Source: a bacterium
GTDB lineage: Bacteria > Electryoneota > RPQS01
Assembly: GCA_016702305.1 (NCBI GenBank)
Contig: JADJEH010000011.1
Span: 37,415 to 101,414, forward strand
DNA length: 64,000 bases
Reading direction: 5' to 3'
The notes under the pieces were generated by a model, which was not told the origin of the DNA, searched no databases, and saw only the letters and a list, made by a program, of their open reading frames with translations. Position 1 is the stretch's first letter. Each line of letters begins with the position of its first letter. The position numbers were made by a program, and so were the translations under genes. Below, piece by piece: positions 1 to 5,218 of this stretch.

Positions 1-105
1 CTCAAACGCGGATTGCTCATTGTCGATGAGTCTCACGTCAAATCTCCGAACGTTGCGGGTGACAATAAGGATGGGACTCACATCAACCCGAAAATTCAGT
101 CATGA
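1..105 (+). CDS. C-terminal end of a small protein upstream of the micro-membrane cassette (partial)
   Basis: An open frame enters from the window edge and gives 34 residues before its stop. The stop overlaps the start of the next gene as ATGA, which suggests translational coupling. The visible start, LKRGLLI, recurs in a 44-aa frame further right (its residues 27-33). The three base differences between the two DNA stretches there (CGC/CGT, TTG/CTG, ATT/ATA) are all synonymous, which is direct evidence that the frame is translated and under selection. After that heptapeptide the two tails diverge. I do not recognise the family. The N-terminus lies outside the window, so length, start and any signal sequence are unknown. 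Confidence 0.5.
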   Translation, partial: LKRGLLIVDESHVKSPNVAGDNKDGTHINPKIQS

Positions 106-272
106 CCGGCGGGGCAAGTATCATTGTTGTCGTCTTACTATTGGCCGCCGTTGTGCTTCTTTTGCTTTGGGTGTCGGGATCCAAGCGACCTTGTCCCCAT
201 TGCCGCGCGATGATGCCCAAGTTAAATGTACTATGCCCGCACTGCCGACGACAAGTGCCGATCGCGCACTGA
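102..272 (+). CDS. 56-aa membrane protein with a double CPHC zinc-ribbon-like tail (copy A)
   Basis: The protein starts with about 20 strongly hydrophobic residues (one predicted membrane helix ending near LLLLWVSGS). A short basic tail follows with two CPHC motifs about 15 residues apart, which could form a small zinc ribbon. A second copy of the same length (56 aa) starts at 4224 and is nearly identical from the end of the helix onward; many base differences fall in third positions, so the frame is real. It overlaps the preceding gene by ATGA. The orientation probably places the cysteines in the cytoplasm, but that is inference. The zinc-ribbon call rests only on the four Cys and two adjacent His. 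No enzymatic motif is present and I do not know a named family. Confidence 0.7.
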   Translation: MTGGASIIVVVLLLAAVVLLLLWVSGSKRPCPHCRAMMPKLNVLCPHCRRQVPIAH

Positions 273-280
273 AAAATAGA

Positions 281-296
281 GTCTCGGAAACGAGAC
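281..296 (+). promoter_or_regulatory. Perfect 6-bp hairpin with GAAA tetraloop
   Basis: GTCTCG-GAAA-CGAGAC forms a perfect stem closed by a GNRA-type loop. It starts 9 bases after the stop of the 56-aa gene and is followed at 301-310 by the palindrome ACCCGCGGGT. There is no T-run, so it is not a classical terminator. It could be an mRNA-stability or processing element between genes of one transcript. It is absent from the second copy of the cassette. Confidence 0.4.
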
Positions 297-348
297 AGTC
301 ACCCGCGGGTTCACCGCGACACGAGCGAAAGCTCACCAGGAGACACCC

Positions 349-786
349 ATGAAAAAGAAACTTTGGACACTGGTCCTGCTCACATTGTTCGCCGGCAATG
401 CGTTTGCCGTTGGGACCGTGATGCAGCTACAGCAGACGATCCCGCGCAACTACTACGCGCAGTATGCGCCGGCGCAGGCACCAACGACGCCAGAATCCGT
501 GCCTTCGGCCGAAGAACAGGCCGTCGCGCAACGCAAGGATTTTGTGGACCGGCTCACAGAACTGCGCGACCGGGAATCAAGCCTTGACAAACAGTCCATT
601 CAGTTGATCCAGGACAATTCCGCGTTGGCGAGCCAACTGGAACAGAACAACCTTGAACGCAAGCGAGTCAAAGTTGACCAGAAGGACGTCAAGCGCAACA
701 TCAAGGAGCTGGAGCGCGAGAAGAACATTTTCGACAAGAAAGATAAGCTGCGCAAGAAGATAGACAAACTCATGTATAGCAACTGA
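349..786 (+). CDS. Secreted coiled-coil protein, 145 aa
   Basis: A clear signal peptide (MKKKLWTLVLLTLFAGNAFA, cleavage after residue 20) precedes a Pro/Ala-rich linker (about 35-55). From about residue 60 to the end the protein is highly charged, Lys/Glu/Leu-rich and almost certainly one long coiled coil (for example ELEREKNIFDKKDKLRKKID). AGGAG sits 8 bases before the ATG. It ends 2 bases before the next gene, so the two are probably translated together. The second copy of the cassette lacks this gene. A periplasmic partner of the neighbouring membrane coiled-coil protein is a reasonable inference. No family name is recognised. Confidence 0.75.
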   Translation: MKKKLWTLVLLTLFAGNAFAVGTVMQLQQTIPRNYYAQYAPAQAPTTPESVPSAEEQAVAQRKDFVDRLTELRDRESSLDKQSIQLIQDNSALASQLEQNNLERKRVKVDQKDVKRNIKELEREKNIFDKKDKLRKKIDKLMYSN

Positions 787-788
787 TC

Positions 789-1166
789 ATGACAGCCCCT
801 AATGTCACCGTTGTCGTTCCGCTTACGGTCGGCAAGCGAACGGAAGCAGCTCACCAGAAGCCCCGGGAATATGGATTCCTATTGGTGCTCGCCGCGATGG
901 CCCTCGTCATGTGGCTTTTCAGTCGATTCTTCAGTTGGGGCCGGACGACCAAACCCGTGCTTAGCAAGAAAGCTGAGAAACTTTTGAACGAAATTGAAAC
1001 TCTCGAAATCCTGCAGGAACAAGCGAGACTTGACCTCCGGAGAGTTCGACTCGAACAAAAGACACTACAGGCCGAAGAAGAAAATGAACGGCAAGCCAAC
1101 GCTGAGCCGCCCGCGGCAACCGAAAGCCCACGGTCAAACAACGGCCACGTCCCAAGGCCACAATGA
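789..1166 (+). CDS. 125-aa membrane protein with TM helix and cytoplasm-type coiled coil (copy A)
   Basis: About 30 polar residues are followed by one hydrophobic helix (about 33-52, YGFLLVLAAMALVMWLFSRF), the motif WGRTTKPVLSKKAE, then a coiled coil (about 68-105, ILQEQARLDLRRVRLEQKTL) and a polar tail. A paralogue of exactly the same length starts at 4502, with the TM-WGRTTKPVLSKKAE-coil part almost unchanged and the tail divergent. It begins 2 bases after the secreted coiled-coil gene and its stop overlaps the next ATG (ATGA), so at least three genes are translationally linked. The conserved core suggests a protein-protein interface close to the membrane. Family not recognised. Confidence 0.75.
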   Translation: MTAPNVTVVVPLTVGKRTEAAHQKPREYGFLLVLAAMALVMWLFSRFFSWGRTTKPVLSKKAEKLLNEIETLEILQEQARLDLRRVRLEQKTLQAEEENERQANAEPPAATESPRSNNGHVPRPQ

Positions 1167-1278
1167 TGACTGATTGGAGCTTACGCAGGATCGTGTTCGG
1201 CTGGCTAATTCGACCGGCGCGCTCGTACTGGCAGCTTGGCTCGTCATTACCGCCGCGTCCCGGTATTGGAATAAGTAG
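1163..1278 (+). pseudogene. Frameshifted copy of the 38-aa single-TM peptide
   Basis: The first 15 codons read MMTDWSLRRIVFGWL and match the intact copy at 4876 (MMTDWSLRSIVLGWL). The sequence then lacks one base relative to that copy (CTAATTCGACC against CTCGTGCCAACC). If one base is restored, the remainder reads TGALVLAAWLVITAASRYWN plus Lys and a stop at 1276-1278, closely matching the paralogue. In the frame as given the product is 39 residues with an unrelated, non-hydrophobic tail ending at 1282. Either this copy is dead, a sequencing error occurred, or a frameshift is used. It overlaps the upstream gene by ATGA, like its paralogue. Confidence 0.6.
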
Positions 1279-1332
1279 ATAATCGTGTCGTCAGTTGCTC
1301 GCGATCTGGCCACACAAGCAAACGAGGATAAA

Positions 1333-1518
1333 ATGGAAAAACTCACGTTCAGTGGGACATGGCTTGAAGTCACAGGAAAACTCAAGCAGAAGTTCGGCCA
1401 CCTGACCGACAACGATCTGATGTTCATGGAAGGCAAGGAAGAGGAACTCTTGGGGCGGCTCCAAACGAAACTCGGACGAACTAAGGCGCAATTGCGCGAA
1501 ATCATTAAGAAGATTTAG
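1333..1518 (+). CDS. CsbD-family small stress protein
   Basis: The 61-residue product has the CsbD layout: a WxEVxGKLKQKFGHLTDND stretch, then MEGKEEELLGRLQTKLG and a basic helix at the C-terminus. CsbD-type proteins are small, soluble, strongly induced general-stress proteins of unknown biochemical role (known of the family). The ATG chosen has GAGG eight bases upstream. An in-frame GTG at 1285 would add 16 residues but has no ribosome site. The location between two copies of a membrane-peptide cassette and ahead of a kinase suits a stress-response region. Confidence 0.75.
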   Translation: MEKLTFSGTWLEVTGKLKQKFGHLTDNDLMFMEGKEEELLGRLQTKLGRTKAQLREIIKKI

Positions 1519-1586
1519 CGACTCCACGGGACCCGGATGGACGGTCCATGGTAAGCAGATCGGGCAACTAGAAGAAAGACTCACAG

Positions 1587-2048
1587 ATGAAAAAGCACTT
1601 TAAGGTCGTAGTGTTAGCGGTTGCGGTGGCTTCAATAGCAACGATTGTCGGCTGTTCGCAGACGTCCGAGCAGAAGCTCGCCGACGCCAAGGCCGAAGTT
1701 GTGGACCTCAAGAAGGATGTGAAAGTCGCCGTCGCAGAACAGACAGAAGCTGCCAAGCAGGTTGAGTGGCTCAGCTTCAAGAGCAACGCGGAAGTGAAGA
1801 TCATGGCGAACGACAAAGCCATCGCGGATTACAAAGCTCGCATGTCAGGTGCGAATGGCAAACGTCGCGCCGAATACGACAAGAAGATCGACGCGCTGGA
1901 ACTCAAGAACAAGGAGTTGAAGGCGAGGCTCGTGAACTATCCCGAAACCGGGAAAAGCTCATGGGAACAATTCAAGAACGAGTTCAGCCACGACATGGAT
2001 GAACTGGGTTCGGCACTTAAGGACTTCGCAGTCAACAACGAGAAGTAA
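1587..2048 (+). CDS. Small coiled-coil lipoprotein, 153 aa
   Basis: The N-terminus is a lipoprotein signal with the lipobox IVGC (Cys23), so the mature protein should be lipid-anchored in the periplasm or outer membrane. The rest is charged and alpha-helical: a Lys/Glu/Ala-rich coil (about 30-130), then a conserved-looking tail, SSWEQFKNEFSHDMDELG. Similar tails occur in small stress lipoproteins of Bacteroidetes-type genomes. It lies 68 bases after the CsbD-like gene and 101 bases before the kinase gene. No catalytic residues are seen. Role unknown. Confidence 0.75.
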   Translation: MKKHFKVVVLAVAVASIATIVGCSQTSEQKLADAKAEVVDLKKDVKVAVAEQTEAAKQVEWLSFKSNAEVKIMANDKAIADYKARMSGANGKRRAEYDKKIDALELKNKELKARLVNYPETGKSSWEQFKNEFSHDMDELGSALKDFAVNNEK

Positions 2049-2149
2049 CGCATTGCCGTGCGAGTCGTGAGTCGTGTGTTACCAAGCATACACTCACGGC
2101 GGCGCACCGGTGGATTGTCGGAGACACAAAGGAGAAGTCGGAGATTTCG

Positions 2150-3712
2150 ATGAACGACGAGCAACGGATAACTGACGCTGCAAATCAAGCACAAACGTCT
2201 GCCGCTCTGAAACTCGCGGCGCTTGCAGAGTCGACATCGGATGCCATTATCGGTCTTGCCGTGGACGGCACAATCGATAGTTGGAATATCGGCGCAGAAG
2301 CACTCTACGGATACACTACTGCTGAAGCCATTGGCCGAAACATATCAATGCTGGCGCCCAAAGGCGCCGAGGACGAATTTCCTGCCAAGATACTGCGGAT
2401 CAAAGCCGGCGAGCGACTTCTGAATTTTGAAACGACACAGATCCGGAAATACGGGCAGACCCAAGTAGTCGCGTTAACGATGTCGCCCCTGCTGGATGAG
2501 TATGGAACCATTTCAGGAGTTGCGACAATCGCACGAGACATCACGTCCCAGAAACGCACGGATGACGCACTGCGCGCCCTCTCCAATATGGAAGCTACAA
2601 CCCTGCTAGCCGGCGGAGTGGCCCACGATCTGAATAACCTGATGGCCGCGGTGTTAGGGCATGCGGAGCTGCTCGCGATGGAATTCCGCGATCGTCCCGC
2701 GGCGATGGGCAGCGTTGATGTTATCCTTGGTTCCGCGCAGCTCGCGGGACGGTTGGCGCAAGAGCTGCTCGCCTTCGCCCAAGGAGGCCGTTACGAATCA
2801 GCCGTTGTCAACATGAATAACATTGTCCAACAGGTTCTCGGGCTCCAGATAGCGCACGTTCCTCAAGGCGTTACTATTAAACAGGAACTGGCGGCCGATC
2901 TGAACAGCGTAGTGGCGGATCCAACGCAGATGGCGCATGCCTTGCACAATCTAATCAAGAACGCTATCGAAGCGGTCGACGGACAGGGGCGCATCTTAAT
3001 CAAGACGTGCAACGCTGTTCTGACTGAGCAAACGGTCGCGGAACATGGCGGACTTAGGCCAGGACAACATGTCGTGGTCACAGTATCCGATAGCGGTCAT
3101 GGCATGTCCGAAGATGTGATCGCGAACGCCTTTAAGCCGTTTTACTCGACTAAGGGTCTAGGGCGCGGCCTCGGATTAGCTGCAGTTTACGGCATTTCGA
3201 AGAATCACGGCGGTCATGTCACGGCATCCAGTCCACCGGGCAAAGGCGCCGTTGTCACAATCTACTTGCCCTCGACTACTCGTGAATCCATCGAGATCCC
3301 TGTAGTACCAAGTGGTGAGTTGCGCGGAAGTGAGACAATTCTTGTCGTAGATGATGAGGCGCAGTTGCTGATGCTTAACCGCCGCATACTGGAGGCCAAC
3401 GGCTATCATGTGTTGACGGCGCGAGACGGAGCGGAAGCCCTGCGCGTGTCCGAAGAGTTCGCTGGCGACATTCACCTTGTCGTACTGGACATGGCAATGC
3501 CGGTTATGGACGGCGCGAAGGCGTTTGCGCTGCTCAAGCAAGCCAGACCGGATTGCAAAGTCATTATCAGCAGCGGGTACGACTTGAACGACAAAGTACG
3601 GTCCCTGCTCGTGGCCGGCGCAGACGCGTTCTTGCAGAAACCTTTTCGTCTTACAGACTTGACATCGGAAGTAAGGCGGCTGCTCAATAGCCAACAAGCG
3701 GATGAATCGTAA
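2150..3712 (+). CDS. Soluble PAS hybrid histidine kinase with C-terminal receiver
   Basis: Domains in order: PAS (about 20-135, ending in the GVATIARDIT linker), HisKA with phospho-acceptor His159 in GGVAHDLNNLMAAVLGH, HATPase with N-box HALHNLIKNAIEA (about 263-275), G1 SDSGHGM and G2 GLGRGLGLAAVYG, then a receiver with Asp447 (LDMAMPVMDG) and Lys497 (FLQKPF). There is no membrane helix, so the PAS domain senses a cytoplasmic signal or redox state. No DNA-binding output is attached, and no cognate regulator lies next to it; phosphotransfer to a distant partner is inferred. At 520 aa it is complete. The position between the two cassette copies suggests, but does not prove, a joint role. Confidence 0.9.
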   Translation: MNDEQRITDAANQAQTSAALKLAALAESTSDAIIGLAVDGTIDSWNIGAEALYGYTTAEAIGRNISMLAPKGAEDEFPAKILRIKAGERLLNFETTQIRKYGQTQVVALTMSPLLDEYGTISGVATIARDITSQKRTDDALRALSNMEATTLLAGGVAHDLNNLMAAVLGHAELLAMEFRDRPAAMGSVDVILGSAQLAGRLAQELLAFAQGGRYESAVVNMNNIVQQVLGLQIAHVPQGVTIKQELAADLNSVVADPTQMAHALHNLIKNAIEAVDGQGRILIKTCNAVLTEQTVAEHGGLRPGQHVVVTVSDSGHGMSEDVIANAFKPFYSTKGLGRGLGLAAVYGISKNHGGHVTASSPPGKGAVVTIYLPSTTRESIEIPVVPSGELRGSETILVVDDEAQLLMLNRRILEANGYHVLTARDGAEALRVSEEFAGDIHLVVLDMAMPVMDGAKAFALLKQARPDCKVIISSGYDLNDKVRSLLVAGADAFLQKPFRLTDLTSEVRRLLNSQQADES

Positions 3713-3807
3713 CCTGTCTTTGAACTGCGGCGAGTAGAGAACTTGTCAATTTCACTACACTGAGAGAAAGATGCACTGAAATCACATCCGTAATACTTGG
3801 AGTCCTT

Positions 3808-4023
3808 TTGAGTTGGGCGATCTTGCCTACATACGCCAAAAGGTCGCAAGTTGTGACAGCTGCACACCACGAGAACTCTGATCGGTTGGCTAGTGACCCA
3901 TCAAACCTGGAACCATTGACCGCGACTCCGGTCGGCAATCCAAAGGGTGGCACCGTCGCCGGCAGGGCAGAGATCGACTCGCCTATCGAGCCCGTCCGCG
4001 AGTGCCTTTTGGCGGATGGCTAA
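3808..4023 (+). CDS. Possible small secreted protein (weak)
   Basis: This is the only candidate in the 341-base gap between the kinase and the second cassette copy. Read from the TTG it gives 71 residues. In-frame codons upstream encode a hydrophobic run (VILGVLLSWAILPTYA) that looks like a signal peptide but has no ATG or GTG start, so a start or a base may be missing. A GAGAAAG ribosome-like site at 3763-3769 precedes an ATG in another frame. The remainder shows no recognised domain. It may be a decayed gene. Confidence 0.22.
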   Translation: MSWAILPTYAKRSQVVTAAHHENSDRLASDPSNLEPLTATPVGNPKGGTVAGRAEIDSPIEPVRECLLADG

Positions 4024-4053
4024 AGCGCGATCTACCTTGCACCACTGATTTCG

Positions 4054-4188
4054 ATGATCAACGAGCGTGACTGTCATGACGAAACTGTATGGGAGGAATG
4101 GAAGCTGACGCTCTCCACCATTCTCAAACGTGGACTGCTCATAAACGAACCGTCGGCAGACAGCGTCAAACACAAAGCGCGCGATTAA
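4054..4188 (+). CDS. 44-aa small protein heading cassette copy B
   Basis: The frame reads MINERDCHDETVWEEWK then LTLSTILKRGLLI and a polar tail, and stops 35 bases before the 56-aa gene. The LKRGLLI stretch is shared with the partial frame at the window start through synonymous changes only, which is the main evidence for coding. No good ribosome site precedes the ATG, and an in-frame stop at 4021-4023 limits extension. It is soluble-looking and acidic at the N-terminus. Family not recognised. Because the partner gene is cut off, it is unknown whether this copy is full length. Confidence 0.45.
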   Translation: MINERDCHDETVWEEWKLTLSTILKRGLLINEPSADSVKHKARD

Positions 4189-4394
4189 CGAGCCTCGTCG
4201 CACAACACACTGGAGTAGAAGCAATGACCAGCGTAACGAATGTCCTTCTTATCGGCTTCATACTAGCCGGGATCGTGCTTCTTTTGCTGTGGGTGTCAGG
4301 ATCCAAAAGACCGTGTCCTCATTGCCGCGCAATGATGCCCAAAGAGAAAATTCTCTGCCCGCATTGCCGACGAAAAGTGCCAATCGCGTACTGA
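4123..4394 (+). repeat. Duplicated segment B1 (partner 1-272)
   Basis: Direct repeat of the window's first 272 bases at an offset of 4122. The 5' end of the homology is outside the window for the other copy, so the true repeat may begin earlier than 4123. Confidence 0.75.
4224..4394 (+). CDS. 56-aa membrane protein with a double CPHC zinc-ribbon-like tail (copy B)
   Basis: It has the same length and plan as the copy starting at 102. One hydrophobic helix (about 5-24, VLLIGFILAGIVLLLLWVSG) is followed by a basic tail with CPHC at about 34-37 and 49-52. The tail is nearly identical in both copies while the helix has drifted, so the cysteine module is the constrained part. The ATG is internal to a longer open frame; it was chosen because it aligns with the other copy's start and has GGAG about 8 bases upstream. 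It probably acts with the neighbouring membrane coiled-coil protein. Function unknown. Confidence 0.7.
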   Translation: MTSVTNVLLIGFILAGIVLLLLWVSGSKRPCPHCRAMMPKEKILCPHCRRKVPIAY

Positions 4395-4501
4395 ACACCA
4401 GGCGCTTGCAATTGCATCAACCACACCCGGCACTCGTCCTCAGCCTTTCGGACATGCAACAAATCAATAATGATGAACAATCTAATCCACAGAAACCTCA
4501 A

Positions 4502-4879
4502 ATGATAGCCACCAATGTCACCACAGTCATTCCCGGTACAATCAGCAAGCAAATTGATACCGCACAACGGAAGCCGCGGGACTACGGATTTCTGCTTATG
4601 CTGGCCGCGATGGCCCTTATAGTCTGGCTGTTGGACCGTTTCTTCAACTGGGGACGGACGACCAAGCCCGTGCTCAGCAAGAAGGCCGAACGACTTCAGA
4701 ATGAAATCAACACTCTCGAGATCCTGCAGGAGCAGGCGCGACTTGATCTCCGCAGGGTGCGAATCGAACAAAAGACACTTCAGGCTGAAGAAGCGATCGA
4801 GAGTGGACCTGTTGTCATACCTGGTGTGGCGGCGAACAACGCCACGCTAACCGACGGACACATTGCGAGGCCACAATGA
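4502..4879 (+). CDS. 125-aa membrane protein with TM helix and coiled coil (copy B)
   Basis: Paralogue of the gene at 789, identical in length. The TM helix (about 33-52), the WGRTTKPVLSKKAER motif and the coil (about 70-102) are conserved; the N-terminal 15 and C-terminal 25 residues differ. An earlier in-frame ATG at 4454 would add 16 residues not present in the paralogue, so 4502 is preferred. The stop overlaps the next ATG (ATGA). In this copy the secreted coiled-coil gene that precedes the paralogue is missing, and only 107 bases separate it from the 56-aa gene. Confidence 0.75.
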   Translation: MIATNVTTVIPGTISKQIDTAQRKPRDYGFLLMLAAMALIVWLLDRFFNWGRTTKPVLSKKAERLQNEINTLEILQEQARLDLRRVRIEQKTLQAEEAIESGPVVIPGVAANNATLTDGHIARPQ

Positions 4880-4992
4880 TGACCGATTGGAGCTTACGCA
4901 GTATCGTTCTCGGCTGGCTCGTGCCAACCGGCCTGCTTGTCCTCGCAGCCTGGATTGTCGTGACCGCGGCATCCCGGTATTGGAACAAGTAG
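4876..4992 (+). CDS. 38-aa single-TM peptide (intact copy)
   Basis: The product is MMTDWSLRSIVLGWLVPTGL followed by a hydrophobic stretch and the basic end SRYWNK. It is a single membrane helix with a short N-terminal polar head, the size of known regulatory membrane peptides. It starts inside the stop of the 125-aa gene (ATGA), so its synthesis is probably coupled to that gene. The partner copy at 1163 has the same start and the same C-terminal end in another frame. Conservation of the helix and of MMTDWSLR between copies supports translation. About 226 bases with no recognisable gene follow before the glycosyltransferase. Confidence 0.6.
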   Translation: MMTDWSLRSIVLGWLVPTGLLVLAAWIVVTAASRYWNK

Positions 4993-5218
4993 CAAACCTT
5001 CGAACCACCGCTGGCGATCAGAAATTGAAAGAACGCAATGTCACCGCGAAAACGACTAGACACTGTATCGTCCGTCGAAAGTCGTTGGGATTTGCCAGTA
5101 CAAGACCGAAAGTTGGGCCGCCGACAACTTTGACCGCAATAGCATACATCCGATGGCAACCGATTCCCAATCCTATCCGTAAGCAGAATGCAAGCGCCTC
5201 ACCACTCTTGGCCAACTA

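Larger units (their letters stand above)
1..272 (+). repeat. Duplicated segment A1 (partner 4123-4394)
   Basis: Every recognisable landmark is offset by exactly 4122 bases from its partner: the LKRGLLI stretch, the ATG of the 56-aa gene and its stop. The middle part, around the end of the first small gene, has diverged. The two segments are in direct orientation. Differences inside the frames are mostly synonymous, so this is an old duplication kept by selection rather than an assembly artefact. Confidence 0.75.
789..1278 (+). repeat. Duplicated segment A2 (partner 4502-4992)
   Basis: This segment covers the 125-aa gene and the following TM-peptide gene. It aligns to the partner at a constant offset of 3713 bases until a one-base deletion near 1208-1216, after which the offset is 3714. 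The offset differs from that of segment A1 (4122) by 409 bases, which is the extra stretch holding the secreted coiled-coil gene in this copy. Confidence 0.75.
4502..4992 (+). repeat. Duplicated segment B2 (partner 789-1278)
   Basis: Direct repeat carrying the 125-aa gene and the intact 38-aa TM peptide. The offset to the partner is 3713 bases, then 3714 after the partner's one-base deletion. Confidence 0.75.

Noticed and set aside
3176..3697. 173-codon minus-strand frame over the hybrid kinase
   Set aside because: It lies opposite the HATPase and receiver domains, whose motifs are intact on the plus strand.
5038..5133. 31-codon frame before the glycosyltransferase
   Set aside because: Very short, basic, without ribosome site or a copy in the duplicated cassette.
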